53,826 nucleotides of DNA from Claveliimonas intestinigallinarum (GTDB lineage Bacteria > Bacillota > Clostridia > Lachnospirales > Lachnospiraceae): NCBI GenBank assembly GCA_019115145.1, contig DXED01000033.1, forward strand, positions 1 to 53,826, read 5' to 3'. Positions 7,829 to 15,283 of the stretch are shown here, piece after piece. Every line of letters starts with the position of its first letter. The stretch's first letter is position 1. The notes beneath the pieces were generated by a model. The model searched no databases. It saw only the letters and a program-made list of their open reading frames with translations, and had not been told where the DNA came from. Both the position numbers and the translations under genes were made by a program.

Positions 7829-9566
7829 TTGCAGATGCCTCCTTTCCGGCAGACTGAGATGCGCAGATCTCCTGGTATACGTGGTTAGAGGAGAACAGCT
7901 CCTCGTGAGTGCCGTACCCGGCGGGACGGCCGTCATCCAGGACAAGGATATGATCCGCGCTGCGGATAGCGGATACCCGCTGGGAGATGATGAACACGGT
8001 CATATTTTCGGTGCTTCCCTTGATAGCCCTTCGGAGTTTCGCATCCGTGGCAAAGTCAAGAGCTGAGGCACTGTCATCCAGGATGAGGATGTCCGGCTCT
8101 CCTGCGAGAGCCCGGGCGATGGTGAGCCGCTGCTTCTGCCCGCCGGACAGGTTGCTGCCGCCCTGCTGGATCATTAGATCCAGTCCCTTCTCCTTGCTGT
8201 CTACGAACTCTCTTGCCTGGGCGATATCCAGCGCCCGGTAGATTTCCTCGTCCGTGGCGTCCCGCTTGCCCCACTGCATGTTTTTTCTGAGCGTGCCGGA
8301 GAAGATTGTGGCTTTCTGCGGGACGATGCCCACTATTTTCCGGATGGCGGAGGGCTTAAGGGAGCGCACATCCTGCCCGAAAAGGCGGATGGTGCCGGAG
8401 GTGCAGTCGTAGAACCGGGGGATGAGGTTTGCCAGCGTAGATTTCCCTGAGCCTGTCCCGCCGATGATGCCGATGGTCTCTCCGGGCATGACGGAAAAGC
8501 TGATGCCCTGGAGAGTCTCCTCTCTTGCGCCGGCGTAAGTAAAGCCTACATTTTCAAAGGAGACGGCAGGCTGTCCCTCCTGGGCAGAGGAGAAGGAGGG
8601 AGATGCCCCTTCATCGGGCATGGAGGGCTCCACATCGAAGATGGCGTCTACCCGGGCAAGGCTTGCCAGGGCACGGGAGAGAAGAATGATCAGATTGGCC
8701 AGCTTCACCAGCTCTGTCAGGATCTGGGACATGTAGTTGATGAGGGCAATGACCTGTCCCTGGGTCAGGTCTCCTGCATCCACCTGGCGCCCGCCGAACC
8801 AGAGGACCGCGATGATCCCAAGATTGATGATGACGTAAGTGAGGGGATTTAAGAGGGCTGAGATTTTTCCCACGAAGATCTGCTTTCTGTACAGCCCGTC
8901 CGCCTCCCGGCTGAACCGCTCCTTCTCCTCCCGCTGCCTCGCAAAGGCTCGTACAACCCGGATGCCAAGGAGATTTTCCCGTGTCAGGAGGAGTACTCTG
9001 TCAAGCTGTCTTTGTACTTTCTTGTAGAGGGGCATGCTGATCAGGAGGATGGCGAAGACAACCACCAGGAGCGCAGGAATGGTGACGGCAAAGGGAAGTG
9101 CTGCCCTGACATCCACGGAGAAGGCCATGACCATGGCTCCCAGGACAACAAAGGGAGAGCGCAGGAACAGGCGGAGAAACATATTGATTCCGTTCTGTAC
9201 CTGGTTCACATCATTGGTCATCCGGTTGATGAGGGTGGAAGTGCCGATCGTGTCGATCTCCTGGTAGGAGAAGGTGCCGATGTGGGCAAACAGGTCGCTG
9301 CGCATGGCCATGCCGGCACTGACGGCAGATTTGGCCGCAAAGTACTGGGCGGTCAGTGAAAAGGAGAAGCCCACGATGCCAAGGAGAATGAGGAGTGCGC
9401 CCATTCTCCAGAGATAGGGAGTATTGTTCCCGGCAATTCCCACGTCGATCATCTGCGCCACTACCAGGGGGACAAAGAGCTCGAAGGTGGCCTCCAGCAT
9501 CTTAAAGAGAGGGGCCATGACCGTGATGATGGGATGGGGCCGCAGGTAGCTTAATAATCGTGTCAT
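7821..9566 (-). CDS. Heterodimeric ABC exporter, degenerate-site subunit
   Basis: A 581-residue half-transporter with six membrane helices and an ATPase domain: Walker A GGTGSGKST, Q-loop IVPQKATI, canonical signature LSGGQ, Walker B ILILDDSASALD with Asp in place of the catalytic Glu, and an H-loop Gln (IISQRVS) in place of His. Asp and Gln at those two positions mark the inactive ATP site of a heterodimeric exporter. Its intact LSGGQ completes the active site of the partner. AAGGAGGAACATACA precedes the ATG. The reductase gene ends 31 bases upstream on the same strand, so the three genes may share a transcript. Confidence 0.92.
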   Translation of the reverse strand: MTRLLSYLRPHPIITVMAPLFKMLEATFELFVPLVVAQMIDVGIAGNNTPYLWRMGALLILLGIVGFSFSLTAQYFAAKSAVSAGMAMRSDLFAHIGTFSYQEIDTIGTSTLINRMTNDVNQVQNGINMFLRLFLRSPFVVLGAMVMAFSVDVRAALPFAVTIPALLVVVFAILLISMPLYKKVQRQLDRVLLLTRENLLGIRVVRAFARQREEKERFSREADGLYRKQIFVGKISALLNPLTYVIINLGIIAVLWFGGRQVDAGDLTQGQVIALINYMSQILTELVKLANLIILLSRALASLARVDAIFDVEPSMPDEGASPSFSSAQEGQPAVSFENVGFTYAGAREETLQGISFSVMPGETIGIIGGTGSGKSTLANLIPRFYDCTSGTIRLFGQDVRSLKPSAIRKIVGIVPQKATIFSGTLRKNMQWGKRDATDEEIYRALDIAQAREFVDSKEKGLDLMIQQGGSNLSGGQKQRLTIARALAGEPDILILDDSASALDFATDAKLRRAIKGSTENMTVFIISQRVSAIRSADHILVLDDGRPAGYGTHEELFSSNHVYQEICASQSAGKEASANA

Positions 9567-9597
9567 TGTATGTTCCTCCTTCGGTAGTCACGCGGGG

Positions 9598-10542
9598 TCA
9601 GACCCGGCATTTTTCTTTCAGTTTCCTGTACATGTCCGCAGATACCGGAGCATCTACTCCAAGGCGCTGCGCCTCCCGGACGATATAGCCGCTGAAGGTC
9701 TCAAGCTCTGTAGGACGCCCGGCGCCTACGTCCCGCTGGAGAGAGCTGGTCGCATCGTACTGCAGCTTGTAGTAGAAGCGGTAGATGATGGCGTCCCGGT
9801 CTGCCTGCGTCACGTGGATGCCCTTTGCCAGAGCCACCCGCCATGCCTCGTCCACGAGAGCTTCATAGATGGCGGCCTTCTTGGGGTCCTCCCGGAGCTG
9901 CCCGATGGAGTTGTCGTAGAGAGCTGTCTCTACATTGTAGGCGCAGTTCAGTATGTATTTTTTCCAGATCTCAGCCTGGATATCCCGGGAGGCGGTGCAG
10001 TCCACGCCGGCGATGTTCAGCAGGTCTGTCACATCACAGCATTTTTGCCAGCAGGGAGCGCTGGCATCCTGGATGCCCACGTAGAGGTTGGCAAATTTGT
10101 CCTGCTGGGTGATGGAGAAGTCGGCGTTTGCAAAAGCCACGATGTAGATGAGAGAGTCGACGACCGTGCCTTTTGGCAGGTACTCCCGCACCCGGTCACC
10201 GGGGTCTGCGCCGTTCATGACAGGGACGATGACGGTGCCCTCGGACACGCAGCCTGCGAGGGAGAGGCAGGCCTCCTTTAGGGAATAATTTTTGACGCAG
10301 ATAAAAATGTAGTCCTGGGTTTCCAGGCTCTCTGCTGTCTCCACCACACGCTCCGGGCGGACAGTGCGTTCTCCCCGGTAGTCGCTGTGGAGGACAAGGC
10401 CCTTCTCCCGGATGGATCTTCCCCGCTCTCCACGGGCTACAAAGGTGACGTGGGGATATGCGTCCGCCAGCAGGGCGCCTACGTAGCCGCCTACGCCTCC
10501 CAGTCCCAGGACAGTGATCTTCTTGTCTGCAAATGGTTTCAT
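9598..10542 (-). CDS. panE: Ketopantoate reductase family protein
   Basis: NADPH-dependent reductase of the PanE/ApbA family, which reduces 2-dehydropantoate to pantoate for coenzyme A synthesis. The Rossmann motif GLGGVGGYVG opens the protein, and VKNYSLKEA and VVPVMNGAD follow as in family members. The C-terminal helical domain contains EIWKKYILNCAYN with the expected catalytic Lys region and RPTELETFSGYIV near the end. The 314 residues fit. A GTG two codons upstream also starts the frame, but the ATG at 10542 is better spaced from AAGAAGG. Lachnospiraceae often carry several paralogues, so true PanE activity is not proven. It precedes the ABC exporter genes. Confidence 0.82.
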   Translation of the reverse strand: MKPFADKKITVLGLGGVGGYVGALLADAYPHVTFVARGERGRSIREKGLVLHSDYRGERTVRPERVVETAESLETQDYIFICVKNYSLKEACLSLAGCVSEGTVIVPVMNGADPGDRVREYLPKGTVVDSLIYIVAFANADFSITQQDKFANLYVGIQDASAPCWQKCCDVTDLLNIAGVDCTASRDIQAEIWKKYILNCAYNVETALYDNSIGQLREDPKKAAIYEALVDEAWRVALAKGIHVTQADRDAIIYRFYYKLQYDATSSLQRDVGAGRPTELETFSGYIVREAQRLGVDAPVSADMYRKLKEKCRV

Positions 10543-10605
10543 ATGCACAAGCCTTCTTTCTATAAAATGATTTCATATTTAAATACGTTGGATACAACAA
10601 AAAGA

Positions 10606-10614
10606 ATTATAACA
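10606..10614 (-). promoter_or_regulatory. Extended -10 promoter for the panE-like gene
   Basis: On the minus strand TGTTATAAT reads as an extended -10 (TG-N-TATAAT). The region 17 bases upstream (TTCCGC) is a poor -35, as is common with extended -10 promoters. It lies about 65 bases from the start codon. Confidence 0.5.
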
Positions 10615-10727
10615 TACAGAGCAGGATGGCGGAACATTTTTTTGAAACTGAACAAAACCGCAGGAGACCGCCGGCCCGATGTGCGATCCATACGGAACAG
10701 CTATAGGAATGTATTGTTTTTAAGTAT

Positions 10728-10756
10728 TTGCCCTTTTTGAGCGGCCATTTTATAAT
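10728..10756 (+). promoter_or_regulatory. Promoter for the Fe-S aldo/keto reductase gene
   Basis: TTGCCC (10728-10733), 17 bases, TATAAT (10751-10756), 36 bases before the ATG at 10793. It diverges from the panE-like promoter about 120 bases away. Confidence 0.65.
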
Positions 10757-10792
10757 AAATTGTGAAAAAAGGGGACACAGGAGGAGATACAT

Positions 10793-11887
10793 ATGGAATA
10801 CCGCACACTTCCAAGAGGAGGAGAGAGAATCAGCGTGATCGGCCTTGGAGGAGGCTACATCGGCGAGGGCGGAGAGAAAGAGACGAGGCAGGCCCTGGAG
10901 CTGGCTGTCAGCCGGGGCGTCAACTATTTTGACCTGGCTATGTCAGAGGCAGTCCCCTTTGCCGCGTACGGAGAGGCTCTGAGAGATCAGAGAAAGGACA
11001 TCTACTACCAGCTCCATTTCGGGGCCGAGTACACCACGGGGAAATACGGATGGACACTGAACCTGGAGAAGATCAAAAAATCTGTGGACTGGCAGCTTGC
11101 TATGCTCAAGACCGACTATATTGATTTTGGCTTTGTTCACTGCATCGACGAGGAGGCGGACTTAAGGAAAGCCGCAGAGGGAGGAACGCTGGACTATATG
11201 AAGGAGCTGAAGGAGGAGGGAGTTATCCGTCACCTTGCCCTGTCCTCCCACACGCCGAAGATCGTGAACATGATGCTGGACACAGGACTCATCGACATGG
11301 TCATGTTCAGTATCAATCCTGCCTACGACTACCGACACGGAGACTATGCCGTCGGGACCGTGGACGAGCGGACGGCTCTGTACCGCCGGTGCGAGGCGGA
11401 GGGCGTAGGCATCTCTGTCATGAAGGCATTTGGGGGCGGACAGCTTTTGAGTGCGGGAACTTCCCCCTTTGGTCAGGCTCTCAGCGAATATCAGTGCATC
11501 CAGTACGCGCTGGACAAGCCGGGCGTGCTGACCGTCCTTCCGGGACTTCGCAGCACAGCGGATCTGCAGCGGCTTCTGGGCTTTTTTGAGGCGTCCAAGG
11601 AGGAGCGGGACTACTCGATCCTCGGCTCCTTTGCGCCCCGGGACGCGGAAGGGGTCTGCGTCTACTGCAACCACTGCCAGCCCTGCCCCTTCGGTCTGGA
11701 TGTGGGACTTATCAACAAGTACTATGACCTTGCTATGGCGGGGGATGCTCTGGCAAAAGACCACTATCTCCATCTGGAGAAAAAGGCGTCTGACTGCACC
11801 GGCTGCGGCCACTGCGACAGACGGTGTCCCTTCCATGTGAAGCAGACGGAGAGGATGCAGGAGATCCAGGCGTACTTTGGGGCGTAG
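10793..11887 (+). CDS. Aldo/keto reductase with two 4Fe-4S motifs
   Basis: A 364-residue fusion of an aldo/keto-reductase TIM barrel (residues 1 to about 270) and a ferredoxin-like C-terminus with CVYCNHCQPCP and CTGCGHCDRRCP, enough for two 4Fe-4S clusters. The strand-end His is present (FGFVHCID). The stretch that usually carries catalytic Asp-Tyr reads FDLAMSEAVPF and the usual Lys strand reads YYQLHFGA, so Tyr and Lys of the classical tetrad appear replaced. The family is therefore sure while the chemistry is not; it may use its clusters for electron transfer. AGGAGGAGATACAT precedes the ATG. It is probably monocistronic, with two terminators behind it. Confidence 0.88.
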   Translation: MEYRTLPRGGERISVIGLGGGYIGEGGEKETRQALELAVSRGVNYFDLAMSEAVPFAAYGEALRDQRKDIYYQLHFGAEYTTGKYGWTLNLEKIKKSVDWQLAMLKTDYIDFGFVHCIDEEADLRKAAEGGTLDYMKELKEEGVIRHLALSSHTPKIVNMMLDTGLIDMVMFSINPAYDYRHGDYAVGTVDERTALYRRCEAEGVGISVMKAFGGGQLLSAGTSPFGQALSEYQCIQYALDKPGVLTVLPGLRSTADLQRLLGFFEASKEERDYSILGSFAPRDAEGVCVYCNHCQPCPFGLDVGLINKYYDLAMAGDALAKDHYLHLEKKASDCTGCGHCDRRCPFHVKQTERMQEIQAYFGA

Positions 11888-11914
11888 GGAAGATACAGTA
11901 GAATAGAGAAAGAT

Positions 11915-11976
11915 GGCGCCGGCGCCGGTTTTCCCTTGAACAGACTGTCCGAGGAATCCGGCGCCGGATATTTTTG
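11915..11976 (+). terminator. Long GC-rich terminator after the aldo/keto reductase gene
   Basis: GGCGCCGG (within 11915-11928) pairs with CCGGCGCC (11958-11967) and the stem continues through TTTTC/GGAAT, followed by ATATTTTT. Each arm is also self-complementary (CCGGCGCCGG occurs in both), so alternative small hairpins are possible. Confidence 0.55.
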
Positions 11977-12075
11977 CAAAGATTTGGGAAAATGCCGGGT
12001 GAAAAACAAACAGGTCTAATCGTGAACATAATCTGAGAGGCCGCTGAAACTGCCAGATAGACAAAGAGAGATGCC

Positions 12076-12115
12076 AAATGGACAGTCTGCATTGACGGCT
12101 GTCCATTTTTCTTTT
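12076..12115 (+). terminator. Rho-independent terminator
   Basis: AAATGGACAG (12076-12085) and CTGTCCATTT (12099-12108) form a perfect 10-bp stem followed by TTCTTTT. Second terminator between the aldo/keto reductase and the M16 peptidase. Confidence 0.8.
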
Positions 12116-12199
12116 ACTTTATGCAGATAGGTGCCGGGACTCAAGCGCTGCAAGGAGACATATCGCCCCCCTTTTTTGGAAATCAGTTATCTTTGCAGA

Positions 12200-12218
12200 C
12201 AGATGCTCCCGGCATCTG
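12200..12218. other. Inverted repeat ahead of the M16 peptidase gene
   Basis: CAGATGC-TCCCG-GCATCTG is a perfect 7-bp inverted repeat 52 bases before the ATG. It has no T-tract and could be an operator or a 5'-UTR hairpin. I see no convincing promoter around it, although TGGACA follows immediately. Confidence 0.3.
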
Positions 12219-12269
12219 GACAATAGGATAAAGATTGCAAAAGTAATGACACAGTAAGGAGAAAAAAGG

Positions 12270-15185
12270 ATGGACCTGAAAAGACAGAAGACAGAGCAGG
12301 CGGCTGCGGCCCACGGCTTTGTCATAGATACAAGGAGAGAGCTGCCGCAGATAGGGGCTGTTCTCTGGCAGATGCACTTTGCGAAAAACGGCGCCCGGCT
12401 TTTGTGGCTGGAGCGCAGGGAGGAGAACAAGACATTTGCAGCGGCGTTCAAGACGCTGCCGTCGGACGACACAGGCGTCTTCCACATATTGGAGCACTCG
12501 CTTTTGTGCGGATCCCGGAAATACCCGGTGAGCAAGCCCTTTGTGGAGATGATCAAAAGCTCCCTGCAGACCTTTATGAACGCCTTTACCTTCCCGGACA
12601 AGACCATGTATCCGGTAAGCAGCCGCAACCAGAAGGATTTCCTCAATCTGGTGGACGTGTACCTGGACGCTGTGCTGCATCCGCTCTGCCTGGAGAAGGA
12701 GGAGATCTTCCGCCAGGAGGGCTGGCACTACGAGCTGGACAGCCAGGAGGGAGAGCTTTCTTGCAACGGCGTGGTGTACAACGAGATGAAGGGGATGTAC
12801 GCGTCGCCGGACACGCTGATCGACAGCGCCTTGAACCGGGCCCTCTTCCCGGACAACTGCTACCAGTTCCAGTCCGGCGGGGACCCTGCCTGCATCCCGG
12901 CGCTCACCTACGAGGAGTACAAGGCGCAGTACCGGGAATACTATCACCCGTCAGGCGCATGGTTCCTCTTGGACGGGGAGATGGAGATCGGGCCGGTGCT
13001 GGAGAAGATCGGGCAGGTGCAGTCCGGCTTTGGACCCCAGCAAAAGGATCATCCGATCCCCTTCCAGAGCCCGGTACACCCAGGGGAGGTACGTATTCCC
13101 TATGAGGCCGGGGAGGAGGACGTGGAAAGGAAGACGATCCTGGCAAAGGGATGGGTCTACGGGCGGTTTGATGAGCCGGCAAAGGACTTAGCCTGCCAGA
13201 CCTTATGCGAGATGCTCTGCGGCTCTGACGAGGCGCCTCTTAAGAAGGCGCTGCTGGAGAGAGGGCTGGCTGAGAATGTGGAATTTTCCAAGGTGGACGG
13301 CGTCCAGCAGCCCTTTGCCGTCCTGGTGGTAAGACATGCCGCCAAAGAGAAGGAGCAGGAGATCTGGGATACCGTGCGCACAGTGCTGGAGCAGCTGGCC
13401 GCCCAGGGGCTGGACCACAGAAGGCTGGAGGCGGTCATCAGCCGGATGGAGTTCCGCTATCGGGAGAAGGAGACAGGAGGCTTTCCCCAGGGGCTTTTCA
13501 ACTGCATGAAAATGCTGGAGAGCTGCCTCTACGGCGGGGACCCGGCCCAGAACCTCTGTCTGTCCGGCGCCTTCCTGCGCCTGCGGGAAGGGATAGAAGG
13601 AGGTTATTTTGAGCAGTTTATCCGGGAAAATTTCCTGGAGAACCGGCACTGCGCCCGGCTGGCGCTCGTTCCCTCCAGGGAGCTGGGGGAGAGGAAGAGG
13701 AAGGAGGAGGCGGAGCGTCTCCGCAGGATAAAAGGCCGCTGGAGCAGCCAGGAGACGGAGCAGGTCATCCGGGGGCTGGCGGCTCTCAGGACGTTCCAGA
13801 GCACGCCGGACCGCCCCGAAGACCTGGCCTCACTGCCTGTGCTGGCCCTCGCGGATATAGAGGAGGAGACGCCGGACATCCCCCGGCAGGTGACAGAGGA
13901 GGCGGGAGTCACAGCCCTTTATCATCCTCTGGAGACAGAGGGGATCGCCCACCTTGTCTGGTATTTCTCCGCAGAGGATCTGACAGAGGAGGAGCTGCAC
14001 CTTCTCTCCTTCCTGCAGACTCTGCTTGGGCAGACAAGGACAGCGCACCTTGACGTCCTGGAGCTTACGGCGGCGCTGGACGGGGAGCTGGGACGTTTCC
14101 AGACAAGCGCGGACGTGTTCGCGCAAAGGGGGGAGACAGAAAAGTGTAAGCCCTGCTTTACTGTCCACGTATCGGCCCTGGAGGAAAAGCTGGAGGAGGC
14201 AAAGGAACTGACAAAGGAAGTGCTGCTGGACACAGATTTCAGCGACCTTGCCTGCCTGAGAGCCCGCCTGCGCCAGCTCAGGCTGTCCCTGGAACAGCAC
14301 GTCCTCATGCAGGGCGACAGTTACGCCTCCCTGCGCATTGCCGCCGGGTGCTCGGCGAAAGGGGCGGCCAGGGAAGCGCTGCGGGGCATCAGTATGCTGG
14401 ACTGGCTGCGGGAGATGGACAGTCGGTTTGAGGAGAGAGGCAGAGAGCTTGCGGCCAGGCTGAAGGAGCTGTGCCAAAGGCTCTTTGTGAGAAGGCGGGC
14501 CGTCCTTTCCGTCACAGGGCAGATCCCGGACGAGGAGATCGCAGGGCTGGCCTCCAGCCTGCCTGAGGGGGAGGCCCCGGCGGAGGCGGCCTCCTGGTTC
14601 AGGAGAAGGCAGGTGAGGGAGGGCATCCTTGTCCCGGCCCCGGTGGGATTTGCCGGGAAGGGAGGGCACCTTGCCCAGTGCGGCGCCGGATACGGCGGAG
14701 CTATGGCAGTGGCGGCCCGCATCCTGTCCTACGGCTATCTGTGGAACACTGTCCGGGTCAAAGGGGGCGCCTACGGCACCCGGCTTGCCATCACGCCTGG
14801 CGGGGACGTGGCCTTTACCAGTTTCCGAGATCCTTCTGCCGCCGCCTCCCTGGCCGTCTTTGACAAGGCCGGGGCCTCCCTTCGGGAACTGTGCGCCGGC
14901 GGGCCGGAGCTGGTCCCCTATATCATCAGCGCCATCGCGGCCTCAGAGCCCCTTCTTACTGCGAGGCAGAAAGGCATGCAGGCGGCGGAGGACTACATGG
15001 AGCAGGTGACCGAGCAGATGCGTCGGGAAGACCGCAGGCAGATCCTTGCCACCACACCGGAGGATCTGGAGAAGGTCAGCCGCCTCCTGGATGAGATCTG
15101 CGAAAAAGGAGGCTCGTGCATCGTGGGCGGCCAGGAGATCCTTGCGGCGGCCGGGGATACCCTGCCCTGCAGAAGAAACCTGTAA
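12270..15185 (+). CDS. M16C family zinc peptidase (PreP-like)
   Basis: A 971-residue inverzincin of the presequence-protease type, made of two M16 halves joined by the M16C-associated linker. The reversed zinc motif HxxEH is visible as HILEH (His72, Glu75, His76), and the distal Glu ligand in VVYNEMKGMY is Glu172. The C-terminal half shows the conserved KGGAYG segment near residue 831. No signal peptide is present, so it should act in the cytosol on peptides inside its closed chamber. AAGGAG precedes the ATG. It lies directly ahead of the repeat-domain membrane protein. The length and both halves are complete. Confidence 0.92.
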   Translation: MDLKRQKTEQAAAAHGFVIDTRRELPQIGAVLWQMHFAKNGARLLWLERREENKTFAAAFKTLPSDDTGVFHILEHSLLCGSRKYPVSKPFVEMIKSSLQTFMNAFTFPDKTMYPVSSRNQKDFLNLVDVYLDAVLHPLCLEKEEIFRQEGWHYELDSQEGELSCNGVVYNEMKGMYASPDTLIDSALNRALFPDNCYQFQSGGDPACIPALTYEEYKAQYREYYHPSGAWFLLDGEMEIGPVLEKIGQVQSGFGPQQKDHPIPFQSPVHPGEVRIPYEAGEEDVERKTILAKGWVYGRFDEPAKDLACQTLCEMLCGSDEAPLKKALLERGLAENVEFSKVDGVQQPFAVLVVRHAAKEKEQEIWDTVRTVLEQLAAQGLDHRRLEAVISRMEFRYREKETGGFPQGLFNCMKMLESCLYGGDPAQNLCLSGAFLRLREGIEGGYFEQFIRENFLENRHCARLALVPSRELGERKRKEEAERLRRIKGRWSSQETEQVIRGLAALRTFQSTPDRPEDLASLPVLALADIEEETPDIPRQVTEEAGVTALYHPLETEGIAHLVWYFSAEDLTEEELHLLSFLQTLLGQTRTAHLDVLELTAALDGELGRFQTSADVFAQRGETEKCKPCFTVHVSALEEKLEEAKELTKEVLLDTDFSDLACLRARLRQLRLSLEQHVLMQGDSYASLRIAAGCSAKGAAREALRGISMLDWLREMDSRFEERGRELAARLKELCQRLFVRRRAVLSVTGQIPDEEIAGLASSLPEGEAPAEAASWFRRRQVREGILVPAPVGFAGKGGHLAQCGAGYGGAMAVAARILSYGYLWNTVRVKGGAYGTRLAITPGGDVAFTSFRDPSAAASLAVFDKAGASLRELCAGGPELVPYIISAIAASEPLLTARQKGMQAAEDYMEQVTEQMRREDRRQILATTPEDLEKVSRLLDEICEKGGSCIVGGQEILAAAGDTLPCRRNL

Positions 15186-15283
15186 AACTGCCGAACAGAC
15201 AGCAAAAACATCCGAATAGACATGTCGTATTGTGCGGAAAAATGGAGACGTGTTAAGATTGTTAAAATTATTTCAGAAGGAAT

